From an uncultured Desulfobacterales bacterium (lineage in GTDB: Bacteria > Desulfobacterota > Desulfobacteria > Desulfobacterales > SpSt-501), in assembly GCA_938048455.1 (NCBI GenBank), contig CALIUY010000022.1, positions 62,001-126,000 of the forward strand: a DNA stretch of 64,000 bases, given 5' to 3'. Positions 17,187 to 25,730 of the stretch are shown here, piece after piece. The notes beneath the pieces are model-generated. The model worked only from the letters and a program-made list of their open reading frames with translations. It was not told the DNA's origin and did not search any database. The translations under genes were made by a program, and so were the position numbers. Within the stretch, counting starts at the first letter, position 1. Each line of letters starts with the position of its first letter.

Positions 17187-17216
17187 TTGACCGCGTTTTT
17201 CCCGCTTTGCTACAAT
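17187..17216 (+). promoter_or_regulatory. Promoter for the FmdB-family gene
   Basis: TTGACC (17187-17192), 18 bp, TACAAT (17211-17216) with an extended -10 TG one base upstream. Predicted leader about 45 nt. Confidence 0.7.
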
Positions 17217-17269
17217 ACCTGATGCTTGGGTTTGAAGGGCACGAAGAACGCCGAAAGGAGGGTGACGCG

Positions 17270-17434
17270 ATGCCGACGTATGAGTTCTACTGCGAAGCGT
17301 GCAAGAAATCGTTTGCTCTCTTTTTGAGCCTTTCGGACGCCGAAAAGAAGAAGATCACCTGCCCCGAGTGCAAATCCCGGAAAGTCAAGCGCCAGATCTC
17401 CACCTTTCAGACCGTCACGTCCAAGAAAAGCTGA
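17270..17434 (+). CDS. FmdB family zinc-ribbon protein
   Basis: 54 residues. It begins MPTYEFYCEACKKSF and has CPECKSRKVKRQIS, giving the two CxxC knuckles of the FmdB/CxxC_CxxC_SSSS putative regulatory family. The ATG at 17270 has AAAGGAGG upstream; an in-frame start at 17207 is dismissed because it precedes the likely transcript start. The role of these small zinc ribbons is unknown. Confidence 0.9.
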   Translation: MPTYEFYCEACKKSFALFLSLSDAEKKKITCPECKSRKVKRQISTFQTVTSKKS

Positions 17435-17488
17435 TCCGCTGCGACTGCCCCGCGATAGCCGCAAAAGCCGGGCGGGCGGGTCGGTCCG

Positions 17489-19117
17489 TCAGGATCCCGA
17501 CAGCGGCACGATGCGGATCACGACGCGGCGATTGCGGTTGCGGCCCTCGAGGGTCTCGTTGGTGTCGACCGGCTGCTCGGCGCCGAAGGCGGAGATCCTC
17601 AGCCGCCCGGGGTCGAGCCCCAAAGCGAGAAGCTGATTGCGGACCGCCATCGCCCGCTTGCCCGACAGGTACATGTTGTAGGCCGGGTCGCCCAGGCCGT
17701 CGGAATGCCCTTCCACGAGCGCCGCCGTGCCGGGACTGGCGCGGAGCAGGCCCCCCGCCGTGGCGAGGATTTCGCGTGCCCGGGGGGTGAGATCGACGGA
17801 GTTCGGCTCGAAGAGGACGGTGAATTCCTGCAGCACGAAGGCCGGAGAGGGCGGCGAGGGCGCTTCCGGCGCGCCGCGGCGTTCTTCGCCTGCGCTTTCG
17901 GGTGCCGCTTTCGGTGCCGGCGGCTCCAGGGCGATGGCGGGGAGGCGGGAGGGGGGCTCCGTCGCCGCCGCGGCGGGGGATTCGGCTTCCGCCTGCGACC
18001 CGGCCGGAGCGGATTCCACCGGAAGCGCCGGCGCCGCCTGCAGGGCGGTGCGGTGATCTTTTCCGTCGGGAAGGGACCCGGCGGACGGCTCTTTTCCCCT
18101 TCCCCAGAGCGCAAGCTGCTGGGATACGGCCTCCCCCCAGAAATACCACCCGCCGAAGAGAGCGAGCAAAACCAGCGCGAAAAAGAGGGCGGCTCGGCTC
18201 CAGGAGGCGGAGCTCCGGGATTCTTCCCGGCCGGGGAGCCGGTCTCGCGCCGACGGAGCCGTCGGCTGGCCTCCTGCGGCGTCGTGTTTCCGTCGGCGGC
18301 CGGGATCCGCTCCGATCGTGATTCCCAGTTCCCGTCCGCATTCGCGCACGATGTCGGCGTCGATGGTCTTCACGCCGCGGATGTAGGCCGTCATCATCGC
18401 ATGATCGCAGACGATGTTGATCAACCGCGGCAGGCCCTTGGCAATCTCCTGCACGGCGCGGGCGGCGGCCGCCGTGAAGATTTCCCCGCGGGCCCCGGCC
18501 ACACGCAGCCGGTGCTGGATGTACTGGGCGGTCTCGGCTTCCTCGAGCGCCGGCAGGTGGTAGCTCACCGTGATCCGCTGTCGGACGGCGCGGTTTTCCT
18601 CGCGGGCGAGAATGTCGCGGAACTCGCTTTGCCCGACGAAAAAGATGTTGATCAACACCTTGCCCTCGAGGTCGATGTTGGAGAGCAGCCGGATCTCCTC
18701 CAGCAGTTCGTGGTTCAGCCGTTGGGATTCGTCGATGATCAGCAACACCCGGCGGTATCCCGCGAAGTGCTCGAGCATCAGCCGCTTGAAGCGGGCAAGG
18801 AATTCCCCCTTGTTGCGGAAATCGCGCTCGATGTTCAGCTCCGAGGCCAGAAACTGATAGAAATCCATCAGCCCCATCCCGGGGTCCGGGATGGTGACGA
18901 TGATCGCGCGGGCCTTGACCTCTTTTTCGATGGCGCGGATCAGGGCCGTCTTGCCCGTTCCGACCTCGCCGGTGATGAGCAGAAACCCCTTGTTCTCCAG
19001 GATGCCGTACTTGAGCACGGCGAGCCCTTCGCGGTGTTTTTCGCCGAGCCAGAGAAATTCCGGATCGGGGCTGATCTCGAAGGGTTTCTTCGTCAAACCG
19101 AAATGATTGCGGTACAT
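17489..19117 (-). CDS. ExeA/GspA-like AAA ATPase fused through a membrane helix to an OmpA peptidoglycan-binding domain
   Basis: 542 residues. The N-terminal ATPase begins MYRNHFGLTKKPFEISPDPEF, typical of ExeA/GspA-type proteins, with Walker A GEVGTGKT at 50-57 and Walker B VLLIIDESQ at about 124-132. A linker leads to one hydrophobic helix (about 309-330) and a Pro/Ala-rich periplasmic stretch. The C-terminal OmpA-like domain has VLFEPNSVDLTPRAREIL, VEGHSDGLGDPAYNMYLS and GRNRNRRVVIRI. The ATPase would be cytoplasmic and the OmpA domain would grip peptidoglycan. GspA-GspB type complexes help to insert secretins through the cell wall, and a single-chain version would do the same job. Confidence 0.9.
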   Translation of the reverse strand: MYRNHFGLTKKPFEISPDPEFLWLGEKHREGLAVLKYGILENKGFLLITGEVGTGKTALIRAIEKEVKARAIIVTIPDPGMGLMDFYQFLASELNIERDFRNKGEFLARFKRLMLEHFAGYRRVLLIIDESQRLNHELLEEIRLLSNIDLEGKVLINIFFVGQSEFRDILAREENRAVRQRITVSYHLPALEEAETAQYIQHRLRVAGARGEIFTAAAARAVQEIAKGLPRLINIVCDHAMMTAYIRGVKTIDADIVRECGRELGITIGADPGRRRKHDAAGGQPTAPSARDRLPGREESRSSASWSRAALFFALVLLALFGGWYFWGEAVSQQLALWGRGKEPSAGSLPDGKDHRTALQAAPALPVESAPAGSQAEAESPAAAATEPPSRLPAIALEPPAPKAAPESAGEERRGAPEAPSPPSPAFVLQEFTVLFEPNSVDLTPRAREILATAGGLLRASPGTAALVEGHSDGLGDPAYNMYLSGKRAMAVRNQLLALGLDPGRLRISAFGAEQPVDTNETLEGRNRNRRVVIRIVPLSGS

Positions 19118-19208
19118 GGATCCGTCCTTCCGGGAGGAAAAGAGATTGCCGCCCTATCGAACCGATTCACCATAGCACCGATCGCCGCCGAAATCCATGC
19201 GCGCCGGC

Positions 19209-19237
19209 TTGACAGAAGGAGCGGAAAACCATAGATC
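19209..19237 (+). promoter_or_regulatory. Candidate promoter for the PLP decarboxylase gene
   Basis: TTGACA (19209-19214), 17 bp, TAGATC (19232-19237). The leader to the ATG at 19274 would be about 30 nt. Confidence 0.55.
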
Positions 19238-19273
19238 GAGACCCATTTCCGCCGCGCCAGGAGTCTCGTCCCC

Positions 19274-20536
19274 ATGCCGATGTCGTCGGAGTTCGAAAAA
19301 CGCCTCTTTCCCGTTCTCGACCGCATTGCAAACCGTTTCGGGACCCCTTTTCACGTCTACGACGAGGCCGGGATCCGCTCGACCGGCGAGGCGGTGAAGG
19401 ACGCCTTCCGCGGGATCCCCGAGGGCTTTCGCGAGTATTTCGCGGTCAAAGCTCTTCCCAACCCGCGCGTGCTCCAGCTGATGCGCGAGATGGGCTTCGG
19501 CTTCGATTGCAGCTCGGTTCCCGAGCTGCTGCTGTGCCGTTCGATCGGCGCGCGCGGCGAGGACCTGATGTTCACCTCCAACAACACCGCGGTCCACGAA
19601 TTCGAGGCCGCCCTCGCCGACGGCGGCTCGATCCTCAACCTGGACGACATCCGGCTGGTGCCCAAGGTCCCGCGTTTCCCCGACCTCATCTCGTTCCGGT
19701 ACAACCCCGGGCCCCGGCGTACGGGAAACGAAATCATCGGCAATCCGGTCGAGGCGAAATACGGAGTCGCCCATGACCAGATGGTCGAAGCCTACCGCCG
19801 GGCGATCGCGCGCGGGGCGCGGCGCTTTGGGCTGCACACCATGGTCGTCTCCAACGAGCGCAATTGCCGCTTCATGGTCCAGACCGTGGCCATGCTGCTC
19901 GAGCTGATGGCCTGGATCGCCGGCGAGCTCTCGATCCGCTTCGAATTCATCAACATGGGGGGCGGCCTCGGAATCCCCTACCGGCCGGAAGACGAGCCGC
20001 TCGATCTCGCCGCTTTGGGCGAAGAGGCGACCGCGCTTTTCGACCGTTTCCGCAACCGCCACGGCTGGGCCCCCCGGCTCCTCATGGAAAGCGGCCGTTA
20101 CATGACCGGTCCCCACGGGGTGCTCGTGACCCGCGTGATCAACCGCAAGGAAATCTACCGCACCTACATCGGGGTGGATGCCTGCATGTCGGCCCTGATG
20201 CGGCCCGGGATGTACGGCGCCTACCACCACATCACCGTTCCCGGAAAACAGGATCTCCCCCCCGCCGGTCCGGTGGACGTGGTCGGCTCGCTCTGCGAGA
20301 ACAACGACAAGTTCGCCATCCAACGCGAATTGCCGCCGCTCGAGGAAGGCGATCTCCTTGTGATCCACGACACCGGCGCCCACGGCCACGCCATGGGGTT
20401 CAATTACAACGGGCGGCTGCGCCCCAAGGAGTTGCTGCTGCGCACCGACGGTGCGGTCGAGTTGATCCGCCGGGAGGAGACCGTCGAAGACCATTTCGCC
20501 ACCCTCCGCTTCCCGCCCGATGTCTGGAAGCCCTGA
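19274..20536 (+). CDS. PLP-dependent decarboxylase, diaminopimelate/ornithine decarboxylase fold type III
   Basis: 420 residues. YFAVKALPNP carries the Schiff-base lysine K59. The glycine-rich phosphate loop is GGGLGIPY, and the C-terminal CENNDKFA supplies the conserved active-site Cys. The usual EPGR of diaminopimelate decarboxylase reads MESGRYM here, so it is a divergent subgroup and the substrate (meso-diaminopimelate, another amino acid or a carboxy intermediate) is not certain. AGGAG precedes the ATG. The MFS gene starts 17 bp before its stop, so the two are coupled, and a decarboxylase-transporter pair is possible. Confidence 0.88.
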   Translation: MPMSSEFEKRLFPVLDRIANRFGTPFHVYDEAGIRSTGEAVKDAFRGIPEGFREYFAVKALPNPRVLQLMREMGFGFDCSSVPELLLCRSIGARGEDLMFTSNNTAVHEFEAALADGGSILNLDDIRLVPKVPRFPDLISFRYNPGPRRTGNEIIGNPVEAKYGVAHDQMVEAYRRAIARGARRFGLHTMVVSNERNCRFMVQTVAMLLELMAWIAGELSIRFEFINMGGGLGIPYRPEDEPLDLAALGEEATALFDRFRNRHGWAPRLLMESGRYMTGPHGVLVTRVINRKEIYRTYIGVDACMSALMRPGMYGAYHHITVPGKQDLPPAGPVDVVGSLCENNDKFAIQRELPPLEEGDLLVIHDTGAHGHAMGFNYNGRLRPKELLLRTDGAVELIRREETVEDHFATLRFPPDVWKP

Positions 20537-21845
20537 GGTGTACTCGTCCGGGGGATCGGCGTCCGGCCCGGCCGCGGCCGGGCCGGACGATTCGGAGGGC
20601 CGTCCCGGACCGCGGGGCGGGGTTTTCCTCCGCGTCCTCCTCCCCTTCGCTCTCGCCTATTTTCTCTCCTACCTTTTCCGCGTGGTGAATGCGGTCATCG
20701 CGCCGGATCTGGTCACGGATCTGGGGATCGGACCCGCTGATCTGGGGTTGCTCACCGCCGCCTATTTCATCTCCTTTGCGGCCTTCCAGCTGCCGCTGGG
20801 GATCCTGCTCGACCGTTTCGGCCCGCGGCGCGTCGAGGGACTGCTGCTTCTGCTTGCCGCCGGAGGAGCCGTGCTTTTCGCCCGGGCCGAGGGGCTCTGG
20901 GGACTCGTTCTCGGCCGCGCCGGGATCGGCCTGGGGGTCGCGGCCGGCTACATGGCGGCGATCAAGGCCTACACCCTCTGGTTTCCTGCGGCTTCCTGGC
21001 CGCGGATCAACGGCCTGCATCTCGCCGCAGGCGGGCTGGGGGCGCTGTCGGCGACGGTGCCGGTCGAGGCGGCGCTCCGCGTCGCCGACTGGCGGGGCGT
21101 TTTTTTAGGCCTTTCGGCCTTGAGCCTCGCCGTGGCCGTCGTCATCTGGAGCGCGGTCCCCGAAAAGCGGCCTGCATCCCCGCCGGAGGCGCTCTCCCGG
21201 CCTTGGCGCGGCATCCGGGAGGTCTTCGGCAGTCCCCGCTTCTGGCGCATCGCCCCTTTTACCGTCGCCTCGCAGGTCGCCTTCATGGCGGTGCACGGAC
21301 TCTGGTCGGGTCCATGGCTGCGGGACGTGGCCGGGCTCGACCGCCCGGCGGCGGCCGCGGTGCTTTTCTGGACGGCGGCCGCGATGACGGCCGGCTATGT
21401 GGGCATCGGCTGGGTGACGGAGCGCCTGGGACGCGCCGGAGTCGCCCCCCTCACCACCGGAGTCTGGGGGATGGCGCTCTTTATGCTCGTGCAGGGGCTT
21501 CTGATTTTCGCCCCCCCGGGCTGGGCGCCCGTCCTCTGGGCACTTTTCGGCTTCATCGGGACGGCGGGAGTGATTCCTTACCCGGCGCTGGCGATGCAGT
21601 TTGCGCCGGCACTCGCCGGCCGGGTGAGCACCGGGCTCAATGTGCTCGTTTTTGTCGCCACCTTCGCCGCCCAGTGGGGGATCGGGGCCGTGATCGCGCT
21701 TTTCCCGCCGGATGTGCCCGGCAGGTATGCTCCCGCAGGCTACCGGGCGAGTCTGCTGCTGCTGCTTTTTTTCCAGGGCCTCGGACTTTTGTGGTATGCC
21801 GTCTCCCCCGCCGGCCGGGCGGACAAGAAAAGAGAAAAGCGATAG
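20520..21845 (+). CDS. MFS transporter
   Basis: 441 residues with 12 predicted helices. The motif-A loop after helix 2 reads GILLDRFGPRRVEG, and helix 4 contains GRAGIGLGVAAGYMAAIKAY. The first 37 residues are Gly/Ser/Pro-rich and hydrophilic, so the true start may lie later. The ATG at 20520 overlaps the decarboxylase by 17 bp. It is closest in type to the nitrate/sugar-phosphate-like MFS proteins often annotated by default; the substrate is unknown. It converges on bcsC with a 6-bp gap. Confidence 0.88.
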   Translation: MSGSPEVYSSGGSASGPAAAGPDDSEGRPGPRGGVFLRVLLPFALAYFLSYLFRVVNAVIAPDLVTDLGIGPADLGLLTAAYFISFAAFQLPLGILLDRFGPRRVEGLLLLLAAGGAVLFARAEGLWGLVLGRAGIGLGVAAGYMAAIKAYTLWFPAASWPRINGLHLAAGGLGALSATVPVEAALRVADWRGVFLGLSALSLAVAVVIWSAVPEKRPASPPEALSRPWRGIREVFGSPRFWRIAPFTVASQVAFMAVHGLWSGPWLRDVAGLDRPAAAAVLFWTAAAMTAGYVGIGWVTERLGRAGVAPLTTGVWGMALFMLVQGLLIFAPPGWAPVLWALFGFIGTAGVIPYPALAMQFAPALAGRVSTGLNVLVFVATFAAQWGIGAVIALFPPDVPGRYAPAGYRASLLLLLFFQGLGLLWYAVSPAGRADKKREKR

Positions 21846-21851
21846 GTCTTC

Positions 21852-24659
21852 TCAGCGATTCGAGGAGGGGCCGAACTCGCCGAAGAAATCCCGGCGGATC
21901 CAGAAGGCGTTCTGGGGCTCGAAGAAGACCTGAATCCCCGCTCCCACCATCCACTCCGTCCAGTCGCCGCTTGCGCCGAAAGAGAAGAGGCCTCCCAGGG
22001 CCACGAACGGGGTGAGCTGTTTCATGCCCTGGACCCGGACGGAGGCCCCGATGCGGTGATCGCTGCCGCCGTCGTAGGTTCCGTTCGCCTCTGGATCGTC
22101 ATCGAGGGGGTAGCGGCGGCTTTGATGGCGCCGCTGGTGGAGCCAGCCGGCGGAAAGCTGAAGATCGATCCAGAAATCGCGGCAGGCGGCGGTGCGCAGT
22201 CGGCCGAAGGGACCGACGATCGAAAAGAACTGCGGGCTGTAGTATCCGCCGTGGCCGAAGGTGTAAAAATCGCTGTTGCGGCGGAAATGGGCGAGACGGA
22301 GAAAGGCCCCGTAGCTCCACTCGTCGCCCTCCACGAGATGGGTGCGGCCCACGGCGATTCCGCCGCGCAGCGCCTGGTTTTCGATCACGTTTTTCCCCTC
22401 GTAATGGTCGAAGCCGGCGTTCAGGGCCAGCCAGCCGATGCCCTCGAAGGGGAAGGTCTTGCCTGCTTCCGCCCCCAGACGCGTTACCCGGCCCCAGGAG
22501 GCCCGGCTGTAGGGGTCCTTCTGCCCCACCCAGGAGAGGATCGAATCCCGCACGCTGAGCCGATGGGCCTCGAGGAACCCCGCTTCGGAACCGAGGCGGG
22601 CGGAGAAGGTCGGCTCGGCGGTCACCGGACCGCCGAGCGGGGTGGTCCCCAGGTGCAGCGCCACGGGGATGCGGCCTTCGAGTTCCAGGCCCGCGTCGGG
22701 TTGGAAGACGAGGAGGTCGTCTTCCCAGCGCTCCCGTCGGAGTCTGTCTTTCCGGTAGTCTCTTCCCACAGGGGGGGAATCCTTGGCCTCATTCCCCCGG
22801 AGCAGGCGCGGGGTGAGGGTGAGCGAGGCGGTGCGCCCCAGGCCCACGGCATGGAAGGCGGAGAGCGGAAAAGAGGTTTCCTCGAGGTCGCCGTAGCGGC
22901 CGCGGGTGTCGCGGCTGCGGTGCAGGCCGAAGACTTCGGCGCGCGGCGAGAAAGCATTGCGGTAGCAGCGGGTCTCGTCGGAGTCGAGCTGGGAGGCGGT
23001 GACGGGGAGCCCCTGCGCGAAAAAGAAAGGCGCCGCCGCGGCGGCGACCGCGGGCTCGGGGCTGCGCGCGGCGCGGCAGGCGAGATCCCAGGCGGAATCC
23101 TCCGCTTCCGACGCCCGGAAGTGATCGAGCAGGCCGGAGACGAGGGCGGGCGAGGGGTCGGTCAGGGCCTGCGCCTTCAAGCGCTCGAGCTCCCCGGCCT
23201 CCGGACCCTTGCGGAGCAGCGCGCGCGCGAGGTTGTCTGCGGCGGCGCGGTCCTGCGGATCGATTTGCAAAAGCGCCTCGTAGGCGGCGGCCGCATCCCG
23301 CCAGCGGCCCTCGGCCATCGCCCGGTCCGCCTGGCGCCTGAGCGCCGTCCGTCGCAGGGAGCGGATCTCCTCGTCTTCGGGTATCGCCCCGGAAGCGAAG
23401 GGCTCGAGCGCCTGGTCCTCGCGGCCGGCTTGCAGGCGCGCCCAGCCCGTTCCCAGCGCCGCGTCGCGGTTTTGCGGGTCGGCTTCCCGCAGGCGGCCGA
23501 AGAGCCGCTCGGCCGTTTCCGCTTCGCCGCGGCGGAGATGTTCCCAGGCGAGAACGGCGATCGCTTCGGCGTCGTCCGGCCGCCGGGCGAGAATTTCCGC
23601 CGCCGTTTCCGACCGCGCAGCGGAGTCCTTGGGCAGACGGGCGAGCCTTTGCCGGAGAAGGGCGACTTCGAGGTCTTCGAGCCGTCGGGCGGGCTCCGGA
23701 GCGAGCAGCGCCCGCTGGGTCGCCAGGAGGGAAAGCGCCTCTTCCTCCGGGCCGGAGGCGGCGAGCCCGGCGAGGATGCCCAGTCGCAGTTCCGGGTCGA
23801 GAGGGCAGGCGAGCAGACGGCGCTCCAGTTGCGCCGCGGCCTCCGCTGCGTCGGCCTGGGCGAGGAGGCGTGCGAGCCGATGAAACCGATCGGGACGGAT
23901 GCAGCGCGCCAGGGTTTCCTGCTCGGAGTCAAGGATTTCCCTGAGCTTCTGCAAGGCCGGGTCGGCGGGAAGGGAGCCGATCCGGTCCGCAAGACGGGCT
24001 TCGAGGAGCCTTCGCAGGGCCGCTTCGCGCTCGCGGACCGGCAGGCGCTCGATTTCCGCGCGCGCGGCCGGGTAGCGGCCTTCGGCGATGAGCAGATCGA
24101 TCAGGGCTCGGCGCACTTCCGACACCCGATGGCCCTCGCGCAGCAGCCGCTCGAAGTGCGGGAGCGCCTCCCGCCGTCGTCCCTGGCGGAGCAGGCTGTA
24201 GGCGAGTCCCAGGCGGGCCTCCCGGGCCCGGGCGGGATCGGAGAGCTCGAGCTGCGAGCGAAAGAGTGCTGCGGCCTCGGCCAGACGCCCCTGTCGATAG
24301 AGGGACCAGGCCCGCGCGAGCGGGGAAGGGGAGGGGGCGGCGGGCGGAAGCAATTCGCGCGGCGCATCGGGGGGAAAGCCGGAGTCCCAGCCTTTCAAGC
24401 GTAGCGCATCCTCGGGGGAGGTATAGAACCAGTCCGGAGGTTCCCACTCGACTTCCATCTCGTGGGGACGGGCTTCCACGCGGCCGGGGGCGACGCGCTG
24501 CAAGGTCTCGACGCCCGAAGCGGGGCTATCCCGGCGGACGGCCGGGGGGGCCTCGGGGGCGATCGGCCGCTCGCCGGCGGCGCCCGTCTCGGGGCGGAGC
24601 AGGGCAAAGACGGCGCCGAGCAGGCAAAGCAGGAGGCATCCCGCGACGAGCCGGATCAT
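21852..24659 (-). CDS. bcsC: Cellulose synthase operon protein C, TPR plus outer-membrane barrel (BcsC-like)
   Basis: 935 residues, shorter than E. coli BcsC (about 1150). An N-terminal hydrophobic anchor is followed by TPR-like helical repeats (about 110-560) and a C-terminal barrel with the BCSC_C hallmark HGGYYSPQFF. The barrel is thought to export the glucan and the TPR part to contact the synthase and cell wall. The ATG at 24659 overlaps the bcsZ stop (ATGA); a TTG two codons earlier is less likely. Third gene of bcsB-bcsZ-bcsC. Confidence 0.9.
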   Translation of the reverse strand: MIRLVAGCLLLCLLGAVFALLRPETGAAGERPIAPEAPPAVRRDSPASGVETLQRVAPGRVEARPHEMEVEWEPPDWFYTSPEDALRLKGWDSGFPPDAPRELLPPAAPSPSPLARAWSLYRQGRLAEAAALFRSQLELSDPARAREARLGLAYSLLRQGRRREALPHFERLLREGHRVSEVRRALIDLLIAEGRYPAARAEIERLPVREREAALRRLLEARLADRIGSLPADPALQKLREILDSEQETLARCIRPDRFHRLARLLAQADAAEAAAQLERRLLACPLDPELRLGILAGLAASGPEEEALSLLATQRALLAPEPARRLEDLEVALLRQRLARLPKDSAARSETAAEILARRPDDAEAIAVLAWEHLRRGEAETAERLFGRLREADPQNRDAALGTGWARLQAGREDQALEPFASGAIPEDEEIRSLRRTALRRQADRAMAEGRWRDAAAAYEALLQIDPQDRAAADNLARALLRKGPEAGELERLKAQALTDPSPALVSGLLDHFRASEAEDSAWDLACRAARSPEPAVAAAAAPFFFAQGLPVTASQLDSDETRCYRNAFSPRAEVFGLHRSRDTRGRYGDLEETSFPLSAFHAVGLGRTASLTLTPRLLRGNEAKDSPPVGRDYRKDRLRRERWEDDLLVFQPDAGLELEGRIPVALHLGTTPLGGPVTAEPTFSARLGSEAGFLEAHRLSVRDSILSWVGQKDPYSRASWGRVTRLGAEAGKTFPFEGIGWLALNAGFDHYEGKNVIENQALRGGIAVGRTHLVEGDEWSYGAFLRLAHFRRNSDFYTFGHGGYYSPQFFSIVGPFGRLRTAACRDFWIDLQLSAGWLHQRRHQSRRYPLDDDPEANGTYDGGSDHRIGASVRVQGMKQLTPFVALGGLFSFGASGDWTEWMVGAGIQVFFEPQNAFWIRRDFFGEFGPSSNR

Positions 24660-25726
24660 GGCCAACGCAGCCCCCTTCGGCCCGACCCCGCCGTCGCCAA
24701 GAGAAAAAGCGCGTTCGAGTAATAATCGTCCGTCTCGGACGCGATCTTCACCCGGCCGCGCTCGAGCAGCCTCCGCGCGAGATCCCCCTTTCCCCGTCGC
24801 TCCGCCGCAAGCGCAAAGACAGCGTGAAAGCCCGCCGCCGCTTCGCCGGTCGAAACCGTATGCTCAACGAGGTTCACCCTTGCGGGAAGGTAGCCCGAGC
24901 GTTCCACCCAGGCGAGAAAAGGACCGAAAAGGGGCAGGGGCTCCTCCAGGCCGGATTCGTAGAGCGGAAGACGGGCCGCCTCATAACCGAAGAAAGGGCC
25001 GCGTTCGGCCGAAAGGCGCGGCTGCTCCGGCTCGACAACGACCCAGTCCGGGGGAAGGGCGAAGGGGTTATCCGCGGCTTCCCGAAGCAAGCTTCGCGCA
25101 TCCTCGAGGATCCGGCTCCAGAAGGCCGTCTCCTCGGCGGCGGCGAAAGCCCGGTAGGCCGGGAATACGGCATAGCCGGTGTTGAAAAGGAGGCGCTCCT
25201 GGACGGCGAAGCCGTAATAGCCCGGAGCGATCAGACGCCGCTTGCCGGCCGGGAAGGCCAGGTGCAATCGGATGTCCCGGACCACGGCGAGGGCCTTTTC
25301 GCGATACGGCGGATGATTCCATTCCGCGGCGGCGCCGAGCAAGGCCGAGGCGATCAGCAGATCGCCGTCGCTGGCGTTGTTGTAATCGATGACGTTCCAG
25401 GATCCGTTCGGCCTGCGACCCCACGACCAGGCGAACAGCGCGTCTTTGCGTACCTGCAGGTTGTCGACCGTCCAGCGCAGGAGGCGGTCGAAGGCGGGAC
25501 GGTCGCCGTGGAGCAGGGCGAGCCATAGGCCGTAGCCTTGACCTTCGGAATGACTGGCGTCCTGCTGTCCGGGGTCGATTACCCGGCCGTCGGCGGAAAC
25601 GAACCGCTCGAGAAACCTTCCCCACTCGGCACAACCGGCCGGGGACCCCCAAAGAAACGCCAGCCCGAGCAAAGCGCCGCAAGCGGCCTGAAAGAGTGCG
25701 GGCGGGGCGGCCGGGGGTATGCGCAT
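24656..25726 (-). CDS. bcsZ: Cellulase, glycoside hydrolase family 8 (BcsZ)
   Basis: 356 residues with a signal peptide. The GH8 acid residue is E61 in SHSEGQGYG, and DYNNASDGDLL supplies the conserved Asp. Also present are SWGRRPNGSW and SPGYYGF-like IAPGYYGF. BcsZ is a periplasmic endo-1,4-beta-glucanase needed for efficient cellulose export. It starts 4 bp after bcsB and overlaps bcsC. Confidence 0.93.
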   Translation of the reverse strand: MRIPPAAPPALFQAACGALLGLAFLWGSPAGCAEWGRFLERFVSADGRVIDPGQQDASHSEGQGYGLWLALLHGDRPAFDRLLRWTVDNLQVRKDALFAWSWGRRPNGSWNVIDYNNASDGDLLIASALLGAAAEWNHPPYREKALAVVRDIRLHLAFPAGKRRLIAPGYYGFAVQERLLFNTGYAVFPAYRAFAAAEETAFWSRILEDARSLLREAADNPFALPPDWVVVEPEQPRLSAERGPFFGYEAARLPLYESGLEEPLPLFGPFLAWVERSGYLPARVNLVEHTVSTGEAAAGFHAVFALAAERRGKGDLARRLLERGRVKIASETDDYYSNALFLLATAGSGRRGLRWP

Positions 25727-25730
25727 GGCC

